Below, piece after piece: positions 1 through 11,400 of a stretch of 64,000 nt of DNA. Origin of the DNA: Lotus japonicus. Lineage: Eukaryota; Streptophyta; Magnoliopsida; Fabales; Fabaceae. The notes beneath the pieces are model-generated. The model was not told where the DNA came from, searched no databases, and was given only the letters and a program-made list of their open reading frames with translations. The number at the start of each line of letters is the position of its first letter. Position 1 is the stretch's first letter. A program made the translations under genes and the position numbers. The stretch covers positions 31,589,763-31,653,762 of the forward strand of contig NC_080046.1 of assembly GCF_012489685.1 (NCBI RefSeq). The letters are read 5' to 3'.

Positions 1-1961
1 GAGGCAAACACAGTTTCAGCCCTTGAACTTGAAACAGGTCCCACTTAGCAGATTGGTGAGGCCAACAATGATTCAGAAAGAAATCCTGTGAATTAAATGA
101 ATATCCTGTAACAGAAAATCTGTTATCACAATTAAGAACATAATTTTGAAAATCATTATTTAAAATTTGCTTCCCTTTTATCTTGATTCCTTCTGAAATT
201 ACTTTTTGCTTCCAGTTCTCAATTTCATCCAACGTATAACTTGACTCTTTCAAGACCTGTAACTACTCCTTTTGAATCTCCTCAGAATTGATTTCCTCAT
301 TATTCACATTGAATTTGGTTTTCAAAAAACCGCTCTTGTTAAGTTCGTCGCCGGCGACATCACCTGAACCACCGCTGCCTCCGGCGAGGCCTCCAAACCG
401 CCATCATCCTTGGCCTCAGACGCTACTGCTTCCATCTTAGATGGCGACTCAAGTTTCAACACGTGAAGACCCTCCATTCTATCGTCCCTGTAAACTTTGT
501 CTTCTTTGTTAGAATCGACATCAACGACGAACTCATAATCGTTGTCGTTTCGGCTTGGACGCACATCGTCAATCTTGGCTAGCAGGTTCTTGGTTTCATC
601 ATCTGATTCGTCTTCCTCCTTTGAAGCGCCATCATCTTCAGAGTTGTAAACTTCCCACGGCGTTGACGGCATGTCGTAAACAGTACTATAGTCAAAAGAA
701 ACATCATCCTTTTCTACCATAATTATACAAGAAGTTCCATTCACATCCACTGTCATAGTAAAACATTGTAAAAGCAGATGATGCATACGAATTAAAATAC
801 GTGTGTAATCAGCCCTATGATGCGACTTGATTGCTATATCAGACTCCACAAAGCTCCCCGACCTATTCCCGACAGCAATAAAGAAAGACTCGGTCCATAA
901 TCCAATCGGGCCTTGCCATAATCTAACCCTAACAAAATGAGCATTACCAAAAGTTAACGCTGTGCACGGTCTCACTTCAGATAATTCCTTCGCCAAAAAA
1001 TCGGCACACTCCGAGATTGTTTCCAGCATATCTTCCTAATTCTCAAATTCTAACAAAACCTCATTGGCACCAAGTGGGATCAGACGAAAATTATACAAGC
1101 CTATTTGTGCCAAATCATCTTGTATTACATCAACAGATTTTGCAGTAAGTGTGCGGGCTTGAGCACACCGTTGAAACCAATTCTCATCCATCTCAGCAGT
1201 CGTAAAACGCAGTTGACACGTTCCTGCATATGGTGCAAGCTTCTGAGGTATCGGGGCCTCATTATTCTTGACAGGAAGTTCATTAACAGTGGCCTTAGGC
1301 AGAGGCGGAGCCTTTGGTTTCCATACTTTCCCTTGAATTTCAAATCTGTTGCGTTCCAATGACGGTACTTTTTTCATTCGATGAGGAATTTGAATCCTTG
1401 CTTTCTACACAATGAGGTAATTGCCTTCTAGGCGCAAACCGTGAAACATGCGAATCACCGTCCATGCCCCTTCATCACTGTGAAAACGCACAAATCCGAA
1501 GCGAAAGCGTCGTTGGAATTTCTTTTTGAATTGAATGAACACATGTTGCAGCCTTCCTGCTCTCCCAAAAATTGCGCTTAATTTCGCCAGAGTTATCCGA
1601 TCACCCAAACCATCCACGAACACAAAGAAAGACTCCTCCTGCTTATTAGGCTTCTGTCGTTCTTGCTTTTGATCAGGAGCTCTGTAACGGTGCCCCTGTT
1701 GCCGTGGTTGTTCTTGCTATTGATCAGGAAATCTGTAATAGTGCCTCTGTTGTTGTGAACGAACAAAATCCCCCTGGCCAGAAATGCGATGACAGACGAT
1801 TCTGAAACAGGCCTGGACGCTGCCAATGATGCCCTCCACCACAGATTGATGGGTAGGCCGTGAAGGCACATCCTCGGACCATGATTTGCGAGAAGGTCTG
1901 CTGCCATTGTTCCCGTTACATTGCCATCGCCGGTCATTGACGCGAGCATGAAAACTGCCAT
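1..1961 (-). mobile_element. LINE (L1-type) ORF1 relic, RRM and DUF4283-like parts
   Basis: Three consecutive - strand reading frames (about 1961-1593, 1623-1405, then 1377-1036 and 1029-322) together resemble the ORF1 protein of plant L1-type LINEs. The middle piece (1623-1405) is an RRM-like RNA-binding domain with an RFGFVRF RNP1-like motif just after a basic FKKKFQRR stretch. The next pieces look like the DUF4283-type region and an acidic tail rich in D and E. The frames are broken by stops and shifts, so ORF1 is dead here. The endonuclease and reverse transcriptase would lie left of base 1, outside the window. Family assignment rests on the RRM and the domain order; I cannot name a LINE family. 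Confidence 0.6.
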
Positions 1962-2099
1962 TCCCTGAGCTCACCGCCGGTAACGTTAATTTATTATCAT
2001 CAACTTCAAATTTAATTGTCTTTAAAAATTTATAATTATAATACTGACTAAGTTTACTTTTCTGTAGGAATGAAGTTTGAAAAATAAAGTTAATTGGAG

Positions 2100-2860
2100 T
2101 AAGCAAGGAATTAAGTCCATAATTGACACAAAATCAATTGTGCAAACGACATTTGAAATAGTTAGTTTTTTTAATAATATTTGACATGAAGTAGTAATAC
2201 ATATTTCATGTTATACTTTATATTTAAATTGTTTAAGTGCCCAATTTTTATTTTGCATGGAACCCTAATTTGCTCTCATGTTCGTTCACATGGAACCCAG
2301 CGCCGCCGTCCCTGCTCTACGCCATCGATGCGACTCTCGTCCATCACCATCCCTCTCCCGACCTCCACTGTCCTCGAGTTATCTGTCAAGTTTGGTGGTC
2401 TCCATTTTTTGCGTCTTCTCTTTAGGTTTTTGGGCATTTGAATCGAGCCTTTCACCGTCGTTCCGGCGAGTCTCCGACAACAGCCTGAAGCTCTTCTTCT
2501 CTTCTATATCAACCCGCCGCCCTGTCATCTCCTCTGCTCTGATCTCTACACGTTCGCTTTCTTCTAGCCTCCAATCGCTTACCTCTGTTTCTCTGTTCTG
2601 TTTTTGTCAATGGGTTCCGATAGGTTCTCTTCAACCTTAGCAAGAAATGGTTCAATGACCACTAGTGTTTGAACCGACGTCTCAATTTGAGACGACGATG
2701 GTGAAGGGAAAGATGATGCTGGTGCACAAGGGGCGGAGGGACCGGAGTGGCTCACCAGTGCCGCCGCGCCCCTCATCTTTTCGATTTTGATTTGGATACT
2801 ATGCATATTTTTCTTATGCCCCCAATCATAATATCAATGTATTATTAGGTAATATGAATT
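2100..2860. other. No gene; CT-rich stretch
   Basis: This holds short overlapping frames in a pyrimidine-rich, Ser/Pro-coding stretch (about 2280-2640), which I take as low-complexity sequence. It could be the 5' leader of a repeat or of a lost gene. I recognise no protein domain on either strand. Confidence 0.4.
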
Positions 2861-2861
2861 A

Positions 2862-2965
2862 GTTAGCACCCAGTGGCCCAGCGGTAGGCACACGAATAAT
2901 TTTCCTTCCAGTCCCGGGCTCGAATCTTGCTTATGTTTCCCAATTTTCATTTTTGATAAAAAAAA
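2862..2965 (+). repeat. tRNA-derived SINE-like element (forward)
   Basis: An RNA polymerase III type promoter is visible. The A box TGGCCCAGCGG (2874-2884) fits the TRGCNNAGYGG consensus. A B box GGCTCGAATCT (2917-2927) matches GGTTCGANNCC at most positions. An A-rich tail follows after about 2955. No cloverleaf with paired acceptor stem can be drawn, so this is a SINE head rather than a working tRNA gene. Confidence 0.5.
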
Positions 2966-3062
2966 CGCTATAAAAAATTAAAAACACTCATAATAGGAAT
3001 CAAACCTCCAACACCTAGGATTTCCTTAATTTGGCTTACCACTAAGCTAGGCACGGCTACAT
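2966..3062 (-). repeat. tRNA-derived SINE-like element (reverse)
   Basis: On the - strand the A box TAGCTTAGTGG (3049-3039) matches the consensus exactly. The B box GGTTTGATTCC (3006-2996) is one base off. The A/T-rich tail points left and meets the tail of the preceding forward element. No tRNA cloverleaf is evident. Confidence 0.5.
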
Positions 3063-3119
3063 AACTTTATCTGACGATTTATTATATTTATAGATATAAT
3101 AATATTAATATCATAAAGG

Positions 3120-4430
3120 TTTCCTATCATAGGATTAGAGGTATATTCGCCCAATTTGGTTGCTTGGTGAACATTTTTGTCCAGCGCTTTAGGAGGCTTG
3201 GTAGACGTTTTCGCTTCGCCTTTGTTCGCTTCTCGTCGTTGAAGGCTGCTTCTACAACGGTTAAACATTTGGATGGTTTGAGGGTGGGTAATGCTTCCCT
3301 TTTTGTGTCTATGGCTAAACCTTCCTTTAAGGATGAGATGGATTTTGGGGCGAAAGTTTCTGGTCATCGCTCGGCCACTGGGAAATCGGATTCTGGTCTT
3401 GGTGCTCCTTCTTAGAGAGATTTTGTTTTGGGGGTAAAGAAAGGTTTTCAGGCGCCATTATGCTCTGTTATGGATGTGGTGGAACTACTTGTGATAAGGG
3501 TGTAACTCATGTTCCCTAGTTTCCAATATCGGAGGAGTTTTCTACTTTGGTGTTTGCTGCAAGGTGGGGCTGAGAATCCCTGACGAAGTCCTTTTCCTTG
3601 AGTCGCTTAGGCCAATTCTACAAGGTGGCTCGACTTGTGTTGATGAAGGGAGAGACGCCTTGCTTTTCCCTGAAATTGCTTGTTCTACGGGAGAAGTAGA
3701 GGATGATGAGGCTTTTGAGGGACCCACTACAACATCGGTGATAGATGAGACACCTTATCCCGATTTTGCTCCCCGATAGTTACCAGGTTGGTAGTTGATC
3801 ATTCACAGGCAATAACGGTGTTTTCTCCAAGTATTAATCAATTGGGTATTAGAGGAATCGTCTTCAATGATTACTCTGTGGGTGTTGTTTTGATAACTCT
3901 TATGCCTAGTCTCATCTTTAGAGAAAGGAAGGTTGTTCTTGCTTCTTACTTTGATAGTGGGCTTCCTTGGTCTTCTTCTAGATCTTCCCCTGATGTCTTC
4001 TTCATGGATGCGTTTCTTAGGCGTTTATTTTATGATTTCCTACCTCTTCTACCTCCAACTAAGGTGGTTGATGAAGAAGCCTATCAGGTTGGCTCGTTTC
4101 ATCCATGTGTTGCTGGTGATGGGCTTGGTTTTTACTCCTCTCGTCTGGAGTGTTTGGTCCCATTTGAAGTTGTGGATTTGCTCAACCTCAGCTCTCTAAT
4201 GTGGCGGATGGTTTGGATTCGTCGTCTTTGAAGGCCTTTGTCCTTGATGATCTTTTTGCTAGAGGGTGTCCAAAAAAGGGCAAGAGACGTCGCAAGCCCC
4301 GCCTAGTGTCCTTGGCCACTTCTGTGAGTTTAGGTGCAGTTGATGGTAGAGGTCCTTCCTCAAGTGCGATTATGAGATTGGCCAGATGTTGTGACACTAT
4401 AGAAGGCTACGCATATGAGATCTAACGGAA
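3120..4430 (+). mobile_element. LINE ORF1 relic, forward strand
   Basis: The frame at 3164-3415 encodes an RRM-like segment (RRFRFAFVRF, then a TTVKHLDGLRVGNASLFV stretch) very similar in layout to the RRM of the LINE relic at the start of the window, but on the other strand. Further frames at 3564-3779, 3788-4231 and 4201-4425 are separated by stops and shifts. The last has a basic KKGKRRRKPR stretch of the kind found near the C-terminus of plant LINE ORF1. No endonuclease or reverse transcriptase follows. It is a dead fragment, unrelated to the neighbouring clathrin gene. Confidence 0.5.
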
Positions 4431-4863
4431 CTTGGTGTGTTCCAAATGGAGACCAAATTATGGTAAGTAGTAAGTTTTAATATTATGATTACATCTAAAA
4501 TGATTTATCTTATTACTATATTTTAGTATAGAGAATATCAAAAACATGAATTAAAAGAAATTAAAGTTTACTCATTTTCAACAAAAACTATATATTAATA
4601 TCTATTCATATTATTATTTGTTATAGGAAAATTTGAAGAATGTGGGTGAGTTGCATCAAGAAGAAATTTCAAATGCTCAAGTTCCATTAGCTGAACATTT
4701 TAAACTTGCATTGGGGACATCGCGAAACCACTTGACATTTACAAGTAGTGCACCAATAACCAAAAACACAAACGAACAATTGATTCAAGCTCAAGTTGAG
4801 AATGTACAAAAACGAGCAAATGATTTGGAGATGGAAGTGCAAAAACTAAATGATAAATTATAA
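4410..4863 (+). pseudogene. Two-exon coding fragment with coiled coil, unknown
   Basis: A short coding piece ends near 4461 at a good donor (ATG|gtaagt). A second piece begins after ttatag at 4627 and runs to a stop at 4861-4863. The second piece encodes about 77 residues ending in a heptad-like, charged segment (VENVQKRANDLEMEVQKL), probably a coiled coil. The arrangement resembles the 3' end of a plant En/Spm-type transposase gene, but that is only an impression. No upstream catalytic part is present, so it is at best a remnant. Confidence 0.3.
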
Positions 4864-5364
4864 AAAGGAAAGAGGAGACTAAACTATAGTAGTCCTTTCC
4901 AAGAGATGACTCTATTTGACGAGTTTATTTGAGTTATTTTATATCAAAAACATTTATATAAGTGTTTGAGAGATCTTACACAAATAACTTGTGGTCTACC
5001 ATAAATTTTAAGCTTATTTTTAGAAACTATTTAGATTAATTTATGAATAATTAATAACTTTTTCAAATTATGCACATCTAATGTCATAAATACTTACTTA
5101 AATAAACTGTTTACACAAATGCACCCCATAAATAACTCCTTATTTTAACTCTTAAAAAGAAGAAGAAAACTTGATAAAGAGTGATCCTAAAAAATTTCCT
5201 TAGAAAACCAAATGGGCTGTACGCCCAAATCATCCTCCTTAGGGCCTATACAAGAAAGCCTGGATCTGCAGTATCTTTTGTGATGAAGAGTAAACAGACA
5301 GAAAAAAAAAAAACACATTTTTAGAAAGGAACTTGATACTTGATAGTTCATTTCATTCCCATCA
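4864..5364. other. Upstream region of the clathrin heavy chain gene
   Basis: AT-rich non-coding DNA. The promoter of the clathrin gene must lie here, since a CT-rich leader starts near 5365. I see no TATA box convincing enough to mark. Confidence 0.4.
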
Positions 5365-5485
5365 CCACCTTCTCTCTCTGCTCATTCCACAACACTCTCC
5401 TTCTTCCTCTCCCCCTCTCTCTCTCTCATTGGCTTCGCTCACTGCTTCAGATCTCGCAGCGTAACACTGCCTCTCCCCTTCCACC
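5365..5485 (+). promoter_or_regulatory. Probable 5' UTR of clathrin heavy chain, CT-rich leader
   Basis: A pyrimidine-rich tract (repeated ctctct around 5373-5430) lies directly before the start codon, a common feature of leaders of highly expressed plant genes. The context ccaccATGG at the start is close to an ideal plant initiation context. The transcription start is not determined. Confidence 0.45.
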
Positions 5486-8400
5486 ATGGCCGCAAACGCC
5501 CCCATTTCCATGAAAGAAGTCTTAACGGTGCGTCATTCCGCGTTTTCCGAGCTCTGATTTCGCCCCATCAGATCCCAATGTCACTCACCATTGTCACCGT
5601 TTCGTTTGATTCATCGACCTGTGGATTCGATTTTTCATTTTTGTGATTGAAATTTTCATTTATTTTTTCTCCGATTTGGTGATCGTTTTTTTTTTTTTTT
5701 ATCAATGCAGCTGGGTAGCGTGGGAATCAACCCGCAATTCATCACGTTCACTCACGTGACGATGGAATCGGAGCAGTACATTTGCGTCAGGGAAACCGCT
5801 CCTCAGAACAGTGTTGTCATGATTGATATGAACATGCCCATGCAGCCTTTGAGACGCCCCATCACTGCTGATTCCGCTCTCATGAACCCTAACACCAGAA
5901 TTCTCGCTCTCAAAGGTGAATTAACATTCTCTGATTTGTGTTACCTGTCAGCTCCTGGTCACAGATTCTGATAGTATTGATTCAATCATTGTGTTTGTTG
6001 ATTGAAATTTCGGATCATGTCATTGTGATAGTTAATGGATTTGATAGCTGTAGGTAGTGTGCATATTTATATGTGTTTGGATTTTGGTTCCCCATTGAAT
6101 GTGGTGTGGTGTTCTTCGTGCAGCTCAAGTTCCGGGCACTACTCAGGATCATTTGCAAGTGTTCAACATTGAAACGAAAACAAAGATGAAATCATATCAA
6201 ATGACCCAACAGGTGTGACTTTGTAGAATCTTCTTCCCGGATGATGGGTTGGATTGTATCTGTGATTGTTAATTGTCTTGTGATTTGTCTCCTTTAGGTT
6301 GTTTTTTGGAAGTGGATAACCCCAAAGATGCTAGGTGTAGTCACTCAATCGTCTGTGTATCATTGGTCAATCGAAGGTAGAAAGTCTTTTTCTATTGTCC
6401 GTTTGTGTCTGTGATTCTATATAAAGTTGACAGTCGATCATCTTGTGCTTAGTTTGTACTCTAATTTGAATTTTTGTGAATTTAACGTTTTTACCATTTT
6501 TCATATGTAGGTGATGGTGAGCCTGTCAAGGTGTTTGACCGAACAGCTAATATGGCAAATAACCAGATTATCAATTATCGTTGTGATCCTAGTGAAAAGT
6601 GGCTGGTTTTGATTGGAATTGCTCCCGGTTCTCCTGAGGTGTGTGTTTCCTTTCGTATAGAAACTTTCCATCCCTTGCACTTTGTGGTATCACCAGTTCC
6701 CCTTACTGTATCTTTGTGTTTGTGTGTCAGCTCACTAAAAGGTAGCAAATTTTCTCAAATCCTATGCCATGGGTTGATTGTGACTATTTATCATGAGGAA
6801 ATTTATATGAACTATTGAAATGTAGTCACTTAGTGCTATCCTTATATGTACACCTGGTATACCTAAATTACAGGATCGTAACAAACCTTTCCTATTCCTC
6901 TTTCTCACCACAATATGTTACGCACTTGAATGACATTTGTGAAGGGTGCATGGATTTGTGATGTAAGTTGGTTGTTTCTAACTGATATTATGCCTAAATA
7001 TATTATAGGATATATTATGCTTGTTTATGAAATACCTTCTGAATCACTCATGAGAAACAAAAATTTCATACTTCCTGTTGTGAATAATTTAATGATTTAG
7101 CCATTTTACTCTAATTGTCCTTTTTTTTATGTATACACAATATTGTGATATAAAAACATTGAAGTTTTTCTTATGATTATTTCAGTAAATTAGTCTCCCC
7201 TCCCTTGAGAGAAGCTTGAATTACACTCCCCTCTTATTTCTAAATCTACACTGGCCTCCCCTAAGAGATAAATATATATATGCGCTTTAGTCCGTTTTAA
7301 TATAAATAGGCTTCTTATGGATATATTTTTTCTCTGTTTATGATTCTGTCATCATTAGTATATAGTTTTAAATCCTACTATAAATTATGGGACATTTTAA
7401 AGATGAAATATATATTTCGGATGAAGTTTAGAAGCTGAAAAAAAAAAGTTTTAAACTTCATTTTATCTTCTAAAATCAATATTCGTGTTTGAGCTCACCT
7501 TAAAATATTAAAGTGTGCAAAATTAGTTAGTGATGACAATGATTATTGTAAAAGAAGAACAAATTTGCTAGGAGACATGTTCGTAGTTGTTCAAACCATT
7601 AAAAGATTCATTAATGCTAAAGTTTACTAAATTGTTATATATATTATTATATTTAACTCTTATGAGAGGGGAGTGTATATTTTGGATTAAGACGGGATGG
7701 GAGTCTAATTCAAGCTTCTCTCAAGGGAGGGGAGAATAATTTACTCAAATAAATTTACTTGACCTTGTTTTCTAATTATTACGGGTGTGTTTGGGTTCAA
7801 GTTGAGATCAACTTGAAAGCACATTCAACCCAACGGAAATAAGGAGTTCCTTTCATTTTCGGGTTTTTTTGTAAAAATTGTCCCCTAACACTGTGAACTG
7901 AGAACCAGATACACACTCAATTGCTGGTTCAACTCTACATTTTCCTGAGTTTTTTTTTTTTCATTTATTACTTAATTTTTTTATTTTTGTTGTTTATATA
8001 TAATCTTTTTCACTTTGAATTTTAGAAAATTTTCCTTACTGTGTTTACTAAATACAACGGTTTTTGACTTGTTGGTTCTCTTGCTTTTTTAGATATTTTA
8101 AATATATTATCCTCCTTCAACTTTTTTTGCATACCTTATTAATGAAATCATTTTTTCTACATATGTTATGTAGTTATATTTTAAGATTGGAAATTTTACA
8201 ATTCTTTCTTTTTATGGTTTAAAATTCCCTGGTATTTCATCCTTTGACATGATTCGGATTGATTGCAGAAGATCAAACCTTCTGAAATGATTTATTACTG
8301 GATTAATGGTATTTTATATTGTTGGTTACAGAGGCCGCAACTAGTAAAAGGAAACATGCAACTCTTCTCTGTGGATCAACAACGGAGTCAGGCTCTTGAA

Positions 8401-11400
8401 GCGCATGCAGCCTCATTTGCCTCATTTAGAGTACTTGTCCCTTCTTTGTGATTTATTATTATGGATTTCAACTGTGTGGCTTGTAGGTTGAATGCTGTTT
8501 TTTTTTTGTAATTTATACAACATGTAGGTTACTGGCAATGATAAGGACTCGATTCTTATTTGTTTTGCATCAAAGAGCTTCAATGCTGGACAGGTTACAT
8601 CGAAGATGCATGTCATTGAACTTGGTGCCCAGCCAGGTATGCATGGTTTTTTTTTTTTTTTTTTTTCTAAAAGTAGGTATGCATGGCTAGATTATCCTTT
8701 TTCAGCAAAAATACAGATTGTTAAGGATGATATTATTTTTTAGTATTAATTTGATATATTAATAAAATAGGAGATAATGGGATATAAATCGGCGGAAGTT
8801 TACAATCTAATTACAAAACTTCCATTTGTTGTCAGGCAAGCCAACATTTACCAAAAAACAAGCAGATCTGTTCTTTCCTCCAGACTTTGCTGATGATTTT
8901 CCTGTGTCAATGCAGGTACAAGTTTAAACTTAAATTTGGATTCTCTATTCCCAATAGATATTATGTTAAATATTTGATTTGTTTTTATTGTGCAGATTTC
9001 GAATAAATATGGCTTGATATATGTTATCACGAAACTTGGGCTTTTATTTGTCTATGATCTAGAGTCTGCCACTGCAGTTTACAGAAATCGAATCAGTCCG
9101 GATCCTATATTTTTGACCGCTGAAGCATCAACTGCAGGAGGCTTTTATGCCATAAATAGACGTGGTCAGGTGTTGCTTGCTACTGTGAATGAGGCCACCA
9201 TTGTGCCTTTTGTTAGCGGTCAGGTATTTTACGTGTTACACCATTCTTGAATAGTTAGGAAAACTTTTTTTCGTACCTACTTCTAAATGTTTGTTTGGAT
9301 ATTGTGCAGTTAAATAATTTGGAACTTGCTGTTAATCTTGCTAAAAGAGGAAACCTCCCTGGTGCAGAGGAATTGGTAACTTGAGTTGCATTTGATTTAT
9401 TATGTATTTTATTTATCTGTCATTTTAAAGTTTGTGTTCTGACCATGTACCAAAAAAAAGTTTGCGTTTTGATTATTGTTTCCAGAATTGGCTGACTCTC
9501 TGATGAGTCAGATAAATGCTTGACTAGAATTTTTTTTTCTATGCGTTCTGTCTCATAAATTGTAGTTGTCCTAAAAGCATCTCCGGAGTGTAATCTAGAG
9601 TAGAACAATTATCGTCAAGTCGATTAACATAAAATACAAGAAAATGATGAACAATATATTATTTATTTTTGTGGCATCTGCTAGTACGATTTATTCTGTC
9701 AGAGAATATCAGGATTGACACTCCACAGTTTGTAAGCTTACCACTACTTGTGGGAAATTTGGTCAAAAGAATACGAAAACCATGATTTTTTTACCCTTTC
9801 ATATAAATTTCATTAAAATTACTTTTGCATAAAGTTCGCCAAAACTGTGATGTTTTTCTTAGCTGATTTCACCCATGGGAATCATTTTGCCCGTGATTGT
9901 AAGTTTCTGTCGATTTTCTTAGGTTGTTCAACGTTTTCAAGAGTTGTTTGCTCAGACCAAGTATAAGGAAGCTGCAGAGCTTGCTGCAGAATCACCACGG
10001 GGAATACTTCGTACTCCTGACACTGTTGCTAAATTTCAGGTATTATTTGCATTACATATGGTGGTCCATTCATATTTATTGGGTTTGTTAAGTTCATGCA
10101 TTTGGTTTGTGGTGTGCTAATGAAATTGAGCCACCTTAATATGGAAATTTAATATGCTCTTCATGTCAAGTTCTTGATTCGCCCTTGTTAATTTTCTTCA
10201 GAGTGTTCCTGTGCAAGCTGGGCAAACGCCACCACTGTTGCAATACTTTGGAACTCTGTTAACCAGGGGAAAACTCAATGCTTTTGAATCGTTGGAACTG
10301 TCACGACTTGTCGTAAATCAGAACAAAAAGAATCTTTTGGAAAATTGGCTAGCAGAGGATAAGCTAGAATGCTGCGAGGAGCTTGGTGACCTTGTGAAGG
10401 TCCTGCAGAAATTTAATTTGTTTTCTCTTTTGTAATTGCACTTATTGATTTTTGTAGGTTTTTGGGAAGGAAATCTAAACTATCTTTTCTTTTCAAAGCA
10501 ACTCATTTCTGTTCCTTGATTTGTTTTTCATACTTCTTTCCTTTGTCTTTCAAATTATAATGAGACCGGCATATAATGCAGACGGTGGATAATGACCTTG
10601 CATTGAAAATCTACATCAAAGCTAGAGCCACACCAAAAGTTGTTGCAGCTTTTGCGGAGAGGAGGGAATTTGACAAGATCCTGATATATTCTAAGCAGGT
10701 AATTTTCTTATTTGGTTTAGTAGAATCACAAAAATAGTGATATGAATCTTATATTGTATCTCATGTGTTGCTTGGCGTAATTTTGTATATAGTATATTTC
10801 TGATGCATTATTCTCTTTTTCTTTGCTGAAGGTTGGATACACACCTGATTACATGTTTCTTCTGCAAACAATTTTACGGACAGACCCACAGGTAAGCAGG
10901 TTATTTCTGAACATAATTTTGACTCACAAGTTACACTTCACTTCTGAATGGGTTCACTTTTGTGGTGCACAGTGCACTTATTTTTTTTCAAAGGTTTAAG
11001 CGTATCATTACTTAGAATTCGTTGCACCTCATGCATGGCTGTTAAATAGGTCCAAATGGAAATGGTTTCTTGATGCTTGTGATGTTTTCCTTTTAACAAT
11101 ATTTATATCGTGCTAATCTACTTTGAATTATTTATTTTTTTGAGCATCTACATTGGTTTTTTTATTGGTGTGTAGCATAATACAAAACTTCCTTCATTGC
11201 AGGGTGCTGTAAATTTTGCTCTGATGATGTCTCAAATGGAGGGAGGTTGCCCCGTTGACTACAACACAATAACTGATCTCTTTCTTCAGGTCTATTTGCA
11301 ATTTACTTTTTTTGTTTAATGGTACCTGGTTCGTTGTTCTCATACTATTTTTAACTTCGATGTAACTTAAAGAAGGCTGTATCATCGATCATGTACAAGT

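Noticed and set aside
2862..2940. A possible true tRNA gene
   Set aside because: A and B boxes are present, but no acceptor stem or anticodon arm pairs properly. The SINE reading fits better.
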